DNA of 64,000 nucleotides from Heloderma charlesbogerti (GCA_026122225.1 JANEZZ010002246.1:434001-498000); one strand, 5' to 3'; numbered from the stretch's first letter, positions 12,279 through 23,383 are shown. Numbers and translations: made by a program. Notes: generated from the sequence alone by a model not told the origin.

Positions 12279-12596
12279 TTGGCACTTTTGGGGGCACCAC
12301 CACTGCAGGGGCAAAGTCAGCAGCAATTGTGGCAGCAATGATTTCAGCAGTGGGGTGTGGCCCTCGGAGGACACTGCTCACCCTTGTGAAAGAGGATGAA
12401 ATGTGTGGAAAGAGTAGACAGAGAAGTTCTTGTCCCTCTCCCGTAGTACTAGAATTAATTACAGGCTCCCCAGACAAATGGATCCACAGTAGATTGAGGG
12501 CTGACAAAAGGAAGTACTTCTTCACACAGCAGATGGTTATGTTAAAGGAATTCATAGCCACTGGATAGTTTTATGTGGGGATTAAACAAATTCATT

Positions 12597-12957
12597 TAGT
12601 CATGAGTTGGGAAGACTGAGGGGAGATATGATAGCGTTCTTCAAGAACTTGAACGGTTGTCACAGAGAGGAAGGCCAGGATCTCTTCTTCTGCACCAGAG
12701 TGGAGGACACAGAATAATGGGCTCAAGTTACAGGAGGCCAGATTCCGGCTGAACATCAGGAAAAACTTCCTGACTGTAAGAGCAATATGACAATGGAACC
12801 AATTACCTGGGGAGGTGGTGGGCTCTGGAGGCATTCAAGATGAAGCTGGACAGCCATCTGTCAGGGATGCTTTGACTTGGATACCTGTATTGTGCAGGGG
12901 GTTGGACCCCGATGGTCTTATAGGCCCCTTCCAGCCCTACTATTCTATGGTTCTATG
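12597..12957 (+). mobile_element. CR1 LINE 3' end fragment
   Basis: It carries the CR1 C-terminal coding and 3' UTR landmarks in order: GACTGAGGGGAGATATGATAG, the FRLNIRKNFLT coding block, then the GGTCTTATAGG and CCCTTCCAGCCCTACTATT blocks and CTATGG/CTATGA ends. Its leucine codon TTA at the position matching the CR1 stop near 14116 is a useful internal comparison. Confidence 0.88.
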
Positions 12958-13057
12958 ATAGCTAAATTAAGTCTCCATGTTCATATAGCTCCATATAGCT
13001 TTGTTGGCAAATACTAAACATTGGGGATAAACAGTAGAGAGCTGTTGTCTTCGGGTC

Positions 13058-13190
13058 TGTTTGTTTGTTTATTTATTTATTTCATTTCTATACCGCCCAA
13101 TAGCCGAAGCTCTCTGGGCGGTTCACAAAAACTAAAACCAAACAACACACAATAAAACAATTTAAAATATATAGAACATTAAAACCACAA
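13058..13190 (-). mobile_element. L2-type LINE 3' end fragment
   Basis: TTTATTTATTTATTTCATTT is followed by CTATACCGCCC and CTCTGGGCGGTTCACA, the reverse of the common squamate L2 3' terminus. The same signature recurs near 34815. Confidence 0.65.
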
Positions 13191-13257
13191 CTGTTTCTGG
13201 TCTTCCCAGGGGTATCTGGTTGGCAACTTCTGAAAACAGGATGCTATACCAGATGAG

Positions 13258-13525
13258 AACATAAGAAGAGCCCTGCTGGATCAGACCAAAGGTCCAGCCA
13301 GTCCAGCATTCTGTTCACACAGTAGCCAACCAGCCGCCCATAGAAACCCACAAACAGGACATGAGTGCAATAGCACCCCCCACCCATGTTCCCCAGCATA
13401 CCTAGGCATACTGCCTCTGATACTGGAGGTATAGCCATCAGGACTAGTAGCCATTGATAGCTTTCTCCTCCATGGTTTTGGCCAATCTATGAGCCTTTGG
13501 TCTGGTCTCATTCAGCAGGACTCTT
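13258..13525 (-). mobile_element. CR1/L3-type LINE 3' end fragment
   Basis: It shares GAACATAAGAAGAGC, TGGATCAGACCAAAGGTCC, ATTCTGTTCACACAGT and ATAGCCATCAGGACTAG with 60045-60540, and in reverse with 40745-41395 and 42330-42605. Together the copies define one LINE family with a TTCTTATGTTC end. Confidence 0.7.
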
Positions 13526-14115
13526 CTTAGGTTAACCTTCCCAACCTGGTGTTCTTCAGATGTGTTGGACTACAGCTCCCAGCATCCCCCAACCAGCACT
13601 GCTTAGATTCTTATTTGGCCCCAACAGACTAAATATATTGCCCACCAGTTGCTGTAATGGAATAGCTACCATGTGTTCAGTGTTCAGAATTACTAGTGAC
13701 CTGTCTAAACACCCATCTGTCTTCCAGTTCATTCCTCTTACACTTGCTGTTCTTCACGGTTATTACTGTGGTCAGCATGCATGCAGCATGGATGGACATA
13801 CACCATCTCTTTCCATATAGATTACCTCTGCTGTTAAGGAGGCTGTTGAGAGTTTAATGGCTAGCATGAAAAGCTCAGATCCATAGAATCATAGAATAGT
13901 AGGGTTGGAAGAGGCCTACAAGGCCATCGAGTCCAACCCCCTGCTCAGTGTAGGAATCCAAGTCAGAGCATCCCTGACAGATGGCTGTCCAGCCTCGTCT
14001 TGAACGCCTCCAATGTGGGAGAGCCCACCACCTCCCTAGGTGATTGGTTCCATTGTTGTATTGCTCTAACAGTCAGGAAGTTTTTCCTGATGTTCAGCCG
14101 GAATCTGGCTTCCTG

Positions 14116-17028
14116 TCACTTCAGCCCATTATTCCATGTCCTGCACTCTGGGATGATTGAGAAGAGATCCTGGCCTTCTTCTCTGGGACAACCTTTCAAG
14201 TACTTGAAGAGTGCTATCATATCTCCCCTCAACCTTCTCTTCTCAAGGCTAAACATGCCCAGTTCTTTCAGTCTCTCTTCATAGGGCTTTGTTTCCAGTC
14301 CTCTGATCATCTTTGTTGCCCTCCTCTGAACCCTCTCCAGTTTGTCTGCATCCTTCTTAAAGTGTGGTGGTGCCCAGAACTGGACACAGTACTCCAGATG
14401 AGGCCTAACCAGTGCTGAGTAGAGGGGAACTAGTTCTTCCCGGGATTTGGAAGCTATGCTTCTATTAATGCAGCCCCAAATAGCATTGGCCTTTTTTGCA
14501 GCCACATCACATTGTTGGCTCATATTCAGCTTGTGATCGACAACAATTCCAAGACCTTTCTCGCTTGTAGTGTTGTTGAGCCATGTATCCCCCATCTTGT
14601 AACTGTGCATTTGGTTTCTTTTTCCTAGGTGCAGAACTTGGCATTTATCCCTATTAAATGTCATTCTGTTGTTTTCTGCCCAGCGCTCCAGTCTATCCAG
14701 ATCACTTTGAATTTTGTTTCTGTCTTCCAAAGTATTAGCTATCCCACCCAATTTGGTGTCATCTGCAAATTTGATCAGCATTCCCTGCACCTCCTCCTCC
14801 AAGTCATTCATAAAAATGTTGAAGAGCACTGGGCCCAGGACTGAGCCCTGCGGTACCCCACTCGTTACCTCTCCCCAGTTTGAGAAGGTCCCACTGATAA
14901 GCACTCTTTGAGTCCGATTCTGTAGCCAACTGTGGATCCACCGGATCGTTGTTTCATCTAGCCCACTTTGAGCTAGTTTGCTCATCAGGATATCATGGGG
15001 CACTTTGTCGAAAGCTTTGCTGAAGTCGAGGTATATGATGTCTACAGCATTCCCACGGTCTAAAACGGAAGTTACTTGATCAAAAAATGAGATCAGATTT
15101 GTCTGGCAAAACTTGGTTTTGACAAATCCATGTTGGCTTTGAGTAATCACGGCATTGTTGTCAAGGTGCTTACAAATGGATTGCTTTATCATCTGCTCCA
15201 GAATTTTCCCAGGGATTGATGTCAGACTGACTGGTCTGTAGTTCCCAGGTTCCTCCTTTTTACCCTTTTTGAAGAGAGGGACAATGTTAGCCCTCCTCCA
15301 GTCATCTGGCACTTCCCCCGTCCTCCATGATTTCTCAAAGAGAGTAGACAGCAGTTCTGAGAGTTCTTCTGCCAGTTCCTTTATTACTCTAGGATGCAGT
15401 TCATCCGGCCCTGGAGATTTGAACTCATTCAGAGTAATTAGGTGTTCCTTGACCATATGCCTATCAATCTCAAGCTGCAATCCTGCCCCTTCAGCCTGCA
15501 CTTTGCCTTTGCCAGCGGGGTCATAGACCCTCTTTTGGGAGAAGACTGAGCCAAAGTAGGAATTGAGCACCTCTGCCTTTTCTTTGTCATCTGTTATCGT
15601 TTTGCCATCCTTATTTAATAGCTGAACCACCATTTCTTTCCTCTGCCTTTTACTATGCACATAGCTGAAGAAAGCCTTTTCGTTGTTTTTAGCATCCCTC
15701 GCTAGCCTCAGCTCATTCTCAGCTTTAGCCTTCCTGACGCCATCCCTGCAATTCTGTGCTACCTGCCTGTACTCTTCCTTTGTTACTTGGCCTTCTTTCC
15801 ACTTCCTGTATGTGTCCTTTTTTGTTTTCAGGTCATCCCTAAGCTTTTTGTGAAGCCACATTGGCTTCTTCTGTTGTCTTCCACCTTTTCTTCTTGTTGG
15901 AATTGTTTGTGATTGTGCCTTGAGAATTTCCTTTTTTAAAAGCTCCCACCCATCTTGGACTCCTTTTCTCATTAGCGTCGCTTGCCATGGGACCTTACTG
16001 ATCATTGTTCTGAGTTTATTCAAATCAGCTTTCCTAAAATCCAGGGTACGCGTTTGACTACATTCAGCTTTTGCTTCCCTTAGAACCAAGAACTCAAGTG
16101 CAACATGGTTGCTTTCCCCCAGAGTTCCTGTAACTGCTACTTTATCCACTAAGTCATCTCTGTTGGTTAGGATCAAGTCAAGGATAGCCGATTCTCTAGT
16201 TCCTTCTTCTACTTTCTGTAGGAGGAAGTTATCCGCCACACAAGTCAGGAATTTCCTGGAGGGGCCATGTTTTGCAGAATTTGTCTCCCAACAAATATCG
16301 GGGAAATTGAAGTCCCCCATTACTACTACATCATGCTTCCTTAAAACATTGGCTATTTGCTTTTCAAAAGTTTCATCCTCATCTTCTCCTTGGTTGGGTG
16401 GCCGGTAGTAGACTCCAACCACCAGGTTCCTTTTATTCTTTGCTCCATTTATTTGGATCCAGATGCTCTCGATGGGGCTACCAAGCTCCTCCTCCTGTAT
16501 TTCTGTGCAGAGATATGTATTTTTCACATACAGTGCAACCCCACCTCCCTTTCTGTTCCTCCTGTTCTTTTTGAACAAGTTATATCCTTCCATTGCTGTA
16601 TTCCAGTCATGAGATTCATCCCACCAAGTCTCAGTTACACCTATCAAGTCATAATTTCCCTCCTGTATTAAGAGTTCAAGTTCGTTCTGTTTGTTTCCCA
16701 TACTCTGGGCATTAGTATATAGACATCGAAGACCATGTGCTTCATAGTCTGGCTTTCTTCCTGCATGTGCCTGAAGACTATTATTGGGTGCTATCAGAGC
16801 TGTTCTCTCTGTTGCAGTGCATGCGCCTATGTCCATTGTTACCCCCAACATTACATCTCCCTCCCCCATAGGATTCAGTTTAAAGCCCTCCTGATGAAGT
16901 TCTTCATGCTGTGGCCAAACACATTCTTCCCATCCTTTGTGAGGTGCAACCCGTCCCTTGCCAACAGCCCATATTCCAGGAAGCATAGCCTGTGATCCCA
17001 GAATCCAAATCTCTCTCGTCGGCACCAC
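14116..17028 (-). pseudogene. CR1 ORF2: APE endonuclease and reverse transcriptase, C-terminally truncated by a stop
   Basis: The open frame is 970 codons. Most likely translation starts at its 54th codon (ATG at 16869 reading leftwards), five bases after the ORF1 stop. The endonuclease is at about residues 101-315 (YTNAQSM, TETWW, GDFN at 238-241, SNH at 306-308). The reverse transcriptase is at about 500-790 (GNYRPVSLTS, IYLDFSKAFDKVPH, SGVPQGSVLGP, FADD at about 752-755). The frame ends at TGA where two other CR1 copies in this window have TTA (leucine). Reading past it in the same frame gives the usual FRLNIRKNFLT tail of about 50 more residues. All catalytic residues I can identify are present. 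Confidence 0.9.
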
Positions 17029-17896
17029 CTTTGTAGCCAGTCATTCACCCAGAGTATTTTTCGTTCCCTTTCTATCCCTCTTCTAACTACCGGAAGGATG
17101 AATGAGAAAACTATCTGGGCCCCAAAGTTCTCGAGTTTCCTTCCCAGAGCTTCAAAGTCTGACGCGATTTCTTCGTAGCTCCGCTTGGCAGTATCATTTG
17201 TTCCCACATGGATGAGAAGAAAGGGATACCTGTCAGTGGGCTTGATGAGTGCAGGCAGCCTTTCAGTCACGTCTCTAATTCGTCCTCCCGGGAGACAACA
17301 TGCCTGGCGAGTCCACGGGTCTTCGCGACATACTTGGGTCTTGATCCCACGCAGCAAGGAGTCTCCCACTACTACCACTCTTCTCTTCTTGTTGCTGTAG
17401 GCCTGGGTTTCATCGCCTCTGTTTGACTGACCTTCAGCCTCCTGCTCACTCTCATGTAGGTTCCCCTGTGATTCTTCCTCTGCAGGCTGTCCTCCAGTCT
17501 CATCCGCAAGTACCTGGAATCGGTTCCACAGCGCCACTGCTTCCACTGGTGCAGAGTGGCGTCTAGTTCTTCTTCTCCTGTCACCCTTTTCCAAGGAGTA
17601 TCCTCTATTCCATTTTTCTTCACCTCAGCATTTCCCACTGCCTCATCTTGCTGTTGCTCTTCAAGCTTCTGGTCTTCCCTTTGCTGCTGTAGTTCCCCCA
17701 TTCTGTCCAAGAACTCTTCGTATTCTCTTATTCCCCGGAGGGTCGACAGCCGCCACTCCAGTCCACTTACTTTTTCTTCCAGCAGCGTGATCAACTTGCA
17801 CCTGTTGCAGGTGTAGGCCATGTTGTTTTCAGGCAAGAAAACAAACATTGCACACACCTTGCAGGTCACCACCGCTGGAGAGTCTTGTCCTTCCAT
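16875..17896 (-). pseudogene. CR1 ORF1: Cys-rich N-terminus and SGNH esterase-like domain, frameshifted
   Basis: The first frame runs 17896 down to 17372. It starts MEGQDSPAVVTCKVC with a C-x2-C...C-x2-C zinc-binding pattern and a glutamine/glutamate-rich, coiled-coil-like stretch. The frame then continues out of phase to 16875 with RRHSAPVEAVALWNRF, VVVVGDSLLRG (the GDS esterase motif), HVGTNDT and DGLHLTKDG (the D-x2-H block). One small indel near 17575 explains the break. CR1 ORF1 proteins are nucleic-acid-binding chaperones, and the esterase domain is a known feature of this family. Confidence 0.82.
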
Positions 17897-18210
17897 AGCC
17901 TCTTTTCCCTTTTTGTGTCTAGCTTTGTGATTGTTCTAGACTAGCCTGTGCCTGCTCCTCTACTCAGTAGAGGTTAAAAGCAGAGTCCCACTGGTGTGAA
18001 AGTGTGTGTTACAAGACAAATAAATGGAAAAAAGTTAGTTAAAATAAAAAATAAAAATAATTTTAAAAAATGTTAGGGGCCTCCCCCTTGACCTCCCCTG
18101 CCGAACTCCCCTGGCCAACTCCTGTTTGCTCCCCCTGTTCACTCACTCTGGTCGCTCGCTCTCTGGGAGCTTGCCTGCTTCTGTAGTCCCTGGACCAGCT
18201 GGAGCAGCTT

Positions 18211-18244
18211 GCTCTGCTCTGCTCTGCTCTGCTCTGCTCTGCTC
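18211..18244. repeat. (GCTCT)n short tandem repeat in the CR1 5' region
   Basis: About seven copies of GCTCT. It lies in the presumed CR1 5' UTR, so it may belong to the element. Confidence 0.85.
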
Positions 18245-18639
18245 AGCTGGGAGGCGGGAAACAGACTGAAGCTTCCCGCCCAGTCAGCTGCTGGGAGTAC
18301 TCAGGCCACACCCCTCCAATTCAGTTGGAGCTCTCAGAAGCACCTGGTGAGCTCACAGCCAATCAGAAGGATAAAGGGCAGCCCCCTGGGCTTCCTGCAG
18401 CCCACTTACCTCTTAGCCTCTGTCTCCTTTGTCTCCTTTGTGTAACCTGCATGTAATCCCATGTGACCTGCATGATGCGGGGAAAGTGGTACCCTAAACA
18501 CTAGCAAATATATCGTGGCATGAATGCTTGTGGCCCCAAATGTATGTTACAGTACATAATAAAACATTGTACACCACTGCTCTTTACATTATAGGAAACA
18601 AGCATGTAAAGAAAAAAGGTGAGTGTGTGTATAATCATA

Positions 18640-18820
18640 AAAGCACATAAATCGAAGCAGCCTCAGAAAATTTAAAACCTTGCTTAATGGCTTGATGAAT
18701 AGGAAGGTTTTGAAAAGACAGAAACACTGATGCCTTTCTGTTCTCTTCTGGGAGGATGTTCCAAAATTTGGGGGCTATTGCTGAAAAGCCTGACTGCTCT
18801 TCACTGTCATTAGAACCTGT
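18640..18820 (-). mobile_element. L2 LINE 3' fragment
   Basis: The minus strand encodes FSAIAPKFWNILPEE followed by a QNLPIH-type block, the usual C-terminal coding motif of L2 elements (normally SAAPRLWNSLP...). Only a short piece remains. Confidence 0.65.
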
Positions 18821-18829
18821 GATAGGCAA

Positions 18830-19055
18830 GGAAAGGACAGCAGCAACGCCAACTCCCTGGAAAAGACCCTGATGCTGGGAAAGATTGAAGACAAAAGGAG
18901 AAGGGGACGGCAGAGGATGAGATGGCTAGATAGCATCACCGATGCGATGAATGTGGACTTGAGCACGCTTCGGGAGAGAGCGCAGGACAGGAAGGCCTGG
19001 CGTGCTATGGTCCATGGGGTCACGAAGCGTCGGACATGACTGAACAACAACAAAG
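18830..19055 (+). mobile_element. BovB (RTE) LINE 3' end
   Basis: The translation contains DKRRRGRQRMRWLDSI, TDAMNVDLSTLRE and RKAWRAMVHGVTKRR, followed by a short tail with an ACAACAACAAA repeat. This is the C-terminus and 3' end of BovB, the LINE that supplies the tail and presumably the retrotransposition machinery for Sauria SINEs such as 8435-8772. Confidence 0.88.
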
Positions 19056-19228
19056 GCCAACTGACTGGACTTCAATTGCAGCGTGGGCTCACCCCAGTAG
19101 AGGTGACCTTTGAGGCATAAATGTGTAACCATCAATGTTAAATGAGCCATTCCTATGTGTGTCAGAAGTTAAGTCCCACTGGTTCCAAGAGGACGTACTC
19201 TCAAGGGAGAATAGGACTGTAGCCTAAC

Positions 19229-19319
19229 AGCACAATCCTATACATGTCCACTCAGAAGTGAGCCTTGCTGAGTTCAAAAGGGCTTATTCCCAGGTAAATG
19301 CCTATAGGATTGCAGCCTT
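19229..19319. repeat. Foldback MITE, 'GCAATCCTATACATG' family
   Basis: It starts CACAATCCTATACATGTCC and ends CCTATAGGATTGCAGCC, an inverted pair of about 45-base arms. A second copy lies at 44945-45037. Confidence 0.7.
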
Positions 19320-19543
19320 ATGGCACACCTATGTACATTTAGACAGAAAAGAGACATGACTGGGGAATGTGGGAGTTGTAGGCACTGCAGGGAGTTATCT
19401 GCAGTCCTAGACACCATTCTAGGGAGTAAGCCCCATTGGGCTCAGTGCAACTTGCTTTTGAGTAAACATGTTTAGGATGAGCGCTGTAAGGTGGTACAAC
19501 TGTTGATTACACTGCAAACGACTAACGCAGGAATGAGTGTCCC

Positions 19544-19635
19544 TTAGGGCACAATCTTACACATGTGTAGCCAGAAAAAAGTCCTGCAGTTTGTAGGGCC
19601 TTTTTCTGCCTAAGCATACACAGGATTGCACCCTT
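19544..19635. repeat. Foldback MITE, 'TTAGGGTGCAATCC' family
   Basis: It starts TTAGGGCACAATCTTACAC and ends CACAGGATTGCACCCTTAA. It is related to the well-preserved copy at 56689-56819 through the CAGAAAAAAG and GTAGGGCCTTTTTCTGCCTAAG blocks. Confidence 0.6.
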
Positions 19636-20303
19636 AACGATTCTGGAGTCCATCATCAGTGGCGAACACAGGAAGACGCCTAGGCCACACCCGGCCATCG
19701 GCTCATCTCTACACACTGCCAAGGCACTGGCTCTCCCAGGGGTCAGGCAGGGGCCCTTCCCAGCCCTGTCTGGAGATGCGCCAGGGGCCTTTTACATGCA
19801 AAGGCAGCCGGGCATGGCAGCATCAGGCTGTAGAACTGGGCCTTGCTTCACTGTGACGGCGCTACTTGTTTTGGCATGCCACGCTCACCCAGCGGTGCTT
19901 ACTCCCACGTAAGTGTGCACAGGAAAACTGCAGAGGAACAATATGGGAGACAGTCTCCCGACACCGCTCAGACGAATAATCGTCTCTATTAGGCCTCCAG
20001 CGCCTCGGTTAACCACACCGGGCCTATTTATGAAGTTCGCCTTGACAACGGCAGCAGCGCACAGCCCTAGCAACAGCGGCAGCGCCCTCTGCCGGTCGCA
20101 CGCAGGCTTGATCCCCGCGACCCCCCTGGGCATGCGCACAACAGAAGAGGGACGCGGCGCGCTCCGCCGGCGACACCAAGCTGTCCAACAGCGCCTGCGC
20201 GAAGGCTTCTCCTCCCCCCTCCCACCCCCGGTCCGCCCCAACTGGGGAAGGCTGTTCAATTCCGTGAGGAAGAGGATTGACCCCAGCCGCCTGCCGTAAG
20301 CCG

Positions 20304-20352
20304 CTTCCGGAATTACGGCGGCGAAGTGGGTGGCGCCACGTGACCGGAAGTG
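20304..20352 (+). promoter_or_regulatory. ETS and E-box motif cluster in the core promoter
   Basis: CTTCCGG at 20304-20310 is an ETS core on the minus strand. CACGTGAC at 20337-20344 is a USF/MITF-TFE type E-box. It runs directly into CCGGAAGTG at 20344-20352, a textbook GABPA/NRF-2 ETS site. Paired ETS sites are common in promoters of nuclear genes for mitochondrial proteins, which fits FASTKD5. Occupancy is inferred only. Confidence 0.5.
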
Positions 20353-20451
20353 TCCCTGTGGTGGGGAGGGAAGAGGGGACTCGCTGGGAGCCGCGAGACC
20401 TGAAGGCGGAGGGGACGACGAGGACAGTCACGGCAGGGCGGCCGGTGCGCG
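20353..20451 (+). other. UBOX5: Probable non-coding first exon with consensus 5' splice site
   Basis: The stretch after the ETS/E-box cluster ends in G|GTGAGT with GT at 20452-20453, a near-perfect donor. No FASTKD5 or UBOX5 coding sequence lies upstream of 31131 or 41500, so a 5' non-coding exon is required, and this is the best candidate. The exon start is a guess based on distance from the ETS sites. From here the transcript could splice to the FASTKD5 acceptor at 31094-31095 or to the UBOX5 exon 2 acceptor at 41451-41452. Confidence 0.5.
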
Positions 20452-20853
20452 GTGAGTGAGGGGAGAACGGAGGCAGGGCGGCAGGGCCTCCCGCCCGGAG
20501 GAAGAGGAGGCGCCGTAGGCCGGCCCTCTCCACGCCTGTCGCAGAGGGCGAAAGGGCGACGCGCTGACCAGGGATGCGGGCGGAGCCCCTGCACTGCGTC
20601 ACAGTCGGCGCCTCCTAGCCCCGCCCCCAAGCGCTGCGTCACAGCAGGGCCCTTCGGGCACGTCACCCCCGAGGAGTGACGCAGGCCGGCCGCTTCTCGC
20701 CCCTTCCCCCCCGCGCGCGGCATTGCCACGCCCCCGGGCGCTTGCGTCACTGGCGCCAGGGGCCTGGCCTCGCGCCCCACCTGTCCTCAGGTGCCTCTGT
20801 GCTGGCGTCTCGGAGTGCCATGGGCCGTGCTCGGAAATCAGTCTGGGTGGATG

Positions 20854-20979
20854 CTTCCCCACCCAGGTGCCTTCCAGAGGTGTTGGGAATACATCTCCCA
20901 CCATCCCCCAGCCAGCTGGCTGGGGGATGCTGGGAATTGTCGTCCAACACCTCTGGAAGGCACCTGGGTGGGGAAAGCT
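20854..20979. repeat. Foldback MITE in intron 1 beside the promoter
   Basis: The arms are near-perfect: CCCCACCCAGGTGCCTTCCA on the left and TGGAAGGCACCTGGGTGGGG on the right, with an AGCCAGCTGGCT centre. Same family as 2746-2877. It starts about 400 bases after the first donor site. Confidence 0.8.
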
Positions 20980-21597
20980 ACTTTCTTCGGGGAAGAGCTA
21001 AAGGGGTCCAGCAGGGGAAGAGGATCTATTTCTAACGGATTTGGGGTGATGCAGATCTGTTAAATCCTGTGCAATGGGCACAGCCCTCTTTAATGGAGTA
21101 TTTCACATGTAAGTTTTAAGGCAAGTGCTTGCCTTTGCCAATATAGCCCAGCTTCGTCTACTCTGATTGACAGCAATCTCCTTAGTCTCAGGCAGAGAAG
21201 AGCCTTTCCCAGCCCTACTCCCTGGGAATCTTTTAAGTGGAGAGGCCAGTGGCATGCACCCTGCCATCAAGCTGTGAGCCCTCTTCAAATGCATATTTTT
21301 CATATACTGGTGTGCATGTGTGTTTCAGGCGCCATGGGGCTCAGGTGAGGAGCCCTAGGAGGCAGCTGGCATTCTGTACAACATGTTCTCCCCTTTCTAT
21401 GTGTGACATTTGCAGGGCAACTGTGCAATGGCAAGTATTTCTCACGCATACACACATACCAGAATTCTACAGATTTTCTATGCATGGTATCTGTATATAA
21501 ATATGCCCTAACATTTTCTCTGGTTGTCTCTGGGCACTATCTTTAATCTTTCTTATCACACTAAAATAATAATAACATTATTAGAGTTCTTGTATCA

Positions 21598-21732
21598 GCC
21601 TTTCCCAACCTGGTGTCTTTCAGGTGTTACGCATTTCAATTCCTATCAGCCTCAGTCAATATGGCCAGTGGTCAGGAATTTGGGGTGTTGTAGTCCAAAA
21701 CTTTCCAAGTGCACCAGGTTGGGGAAAGCTGT
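21598..21732. repeat. Foldback MITE, 'CCAACCTGGTG' family
   Basis: The left end is TTTCCCAACCTGGTGTC and the right end is CACCAGGTTGGGGAAAGC. The interior is diverged. Confidence 0.72.
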
Positions 21733-22027
21733 CCTATATGACCTAGGCACATAAAATAAAGTTAAAAGATACAGGCCCTACTTTCAATCTTGCTGACTAA
21801 GATGAGACACATGAGGTAAAGGAAATGACATCTTTATCTGTTAAATATCACTGATTAACACCTCACAGTTGCAGGCTACTGCGGAAAGTGTTATAGAAAT
21901 TGTGTTTATGTGATTTATACCCTTTCTTTCCACCACGGACATACTGTTCAAGGCAGATAATAGTAAAAACCAAAATTTAGAATAAAAATTTAGCTAAAAC
22001 AAACTGAGCCTACCCTCTCTTCCTTGA

Positions 22028-22172
22028 AGGAGGGGGCATAGTTCAGTGGTAGACCACTTGCTTTCCCTGCAAAAGGTTCCAGATTCAACCCCTGGCATTT
22101 GCAGGTAGGGTTGGGGAAGCCCCCTGTCTCAACATATGAAGGGCTAGATGGACCAATGGCCTGACTTGGAAG
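22028..22172 (+). mobile_element. tRNA-derived SINE (squamate family)
   Basis: It has an A-box-like GGCATAGTTCAGTGGTAGA and a B-box-like GGTTCCAGATTCAACCC, then a family body with CATATGAAGGGCTAGATGG and CCAATGGCCTGA. It is not a tRNA gene: there is no acceptor stem pairing or anticodon arm. Confidence 0.72.
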
Positions 22173-23337
22173 GATGTGTCATGTGATAATATGTATGTTA
22201 GGTCTACTTGTCATAGACGTTGGACACTGTCTTGTGCAGTTTCCTCTCACTGTGGCTGAATACCCCAAGTTTGGCGTGAGAACTCTTGTATGCAAGTGGG
22301 AAAGTTTAACTGAAGAAGGTGTATGGCTGCAAATGAAGGAAAGGGCTCATGCTAGCTTTCCGGGGGCGGGGATCCTCCCCCCATCCTCAGAATAGCTTAT
22401 GAACATGGATGGTATGGCAAATAACAGAATTCAGAATATATGCATCATCAGATTGCAGTTGCTGTTTAAAAACAAGGGCAGACTAGAAATTGTTTGTGGA
22501 ATTTATTTTTCTGTTGAATTCTGCAGTGTGACTCAATGGAAAAAAGCTAGCAGGGCTACGTTACTACTGCATGCAGCATGGGCAGGCTCTGCTACTGCAG
22601 TCTGTACTGGTTGATGCAGCCCCTCCCACTTAGGCCAGCAAGGCCTCTTGCTGTGTGTAGTGACATATGCCACACTGCCTTGCTGAGCTTTGAAACCTCT
22701 TCTGCTTTTAGAACCAGCCCTTCCTATACCACAAGACACAGTCAGGTTATGCAGCTCATAAGTCACCTTGAGTGGCTCCATTTTTTTTAGCTTGGGAGAT
22801 GATGGATAAATTCTCTTCAATAAATACATAAATGTGCGAGGCTGTATCCAGGCCATCCACTTCCTCTCTCTGCCAGTTTCTTATGACATCTGTACAACCC
22901 AGCCCTTGCGGGATCTTAATGCCCTGAAGCTAATCTGGGCTGACCCTGCAGCTGCTTGGATGACAGACCCTCTGGGAGAGATCTGTAGGTGCCTCTTTCT
23001 AAGAGCTCTGAAGGTGATATATGATAGAAAATTATGATGGGTAAACAAGGAAGACACACTGAATGCATTCATTGCCTTCCCTGTTATGTCTTCTGTACAT
23101 ATAGTGAAATGCAGATTGCTCTGTACAGGGAACCCCCTCGTGGTTTTTCATGTATGTTACAGCAGCACTTTTCCCTTGGGCCTCTAGAGGGATAAGCAAC
23201 TCTAGATGCCCAAGAGCCAAATCCAGCCTCCTTGGAAGTACCAGCTGTCTCCCCACCCACTTAGCAACCCAGAGACAAAGCAAATGCGTAGCGAGTGATG
23301 GTTTTAATGAAGGGGTTTGCTGACAGTCTACTTCTAT

Positions 23338-23341
23338 GTGT

Positions 23342-23382
<41 letters not shown>

Positions 23383-23383
23383 C
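23338..23383. repeat. (TG)n(AG)n microsatellite
   Basis: About 13 TG units followed by about 8 AG units. Confidence 0.9.

Larger units (their letters stand above)
13884..18440 (-). mobile_element. Nearly full-length CR1 non-LTR retrotransposon
   Basis: The element reads on the minus strand. Its 3' end at about 13884 has the CR1 terminal repeat (ATTCTATGATTCTATGG) and the GGCCTTGTAGGCCTC type 3' UTR. ORF2 (endonuclease plus reverse transcriptase) and ORF1 (zinc-finger-like plus esterase-like) follow toward the 5' end. The 5' UTR includes a (GCTCT)n tract at about 18211-18244. The 5' border near 18440 is approximate. Only two disabling lesions are visible: a one-base frameshift in ORF1 and a premature stop near the end of ORF2. 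Most LINE copies are 5'-truncated, so a 4.5-kb copy this complete implies fairly recent CR1 activity. Confidence 0.9.
19940..20780 (+). promoter_or_regulatory. UBOX5/FASTKD5: CpG-rich promoter region shared by UBOX5 and FASTKD5
   Basis: This is the only long stretch in the window that is both GC-rich and dense in CG dinucleotides, which is the look of an unmethylated vertebrate CpG-island promoter. It has no TATA box near the expected start and carries ETS and E-box motifs around 20304-20352. It lies upstream of FASTKD5 and UBOX5 on the same strand and ends at a strong splice donor. In mammals the two genes use a common 5' region, so I infer the same here. Long open frames on both strands across this block come from base composition and are not genes. 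Confidence 0.72.

Noticed and set aside
19885..21035. Several overlapping open frames of 90-190 codons on both strands
   Set aside because: They lie in the CpG-rich promoter, overlap each other in many frames, and are rich in Arg, Pro, Gly and Ala, as expected from GC-rich non-coding DNA.
22028..22172. Possible tRNA gene
   Set aside because: A and B boxes are present but the cloverleaf stems do not pair, and the following body is shared with other SINE copies.
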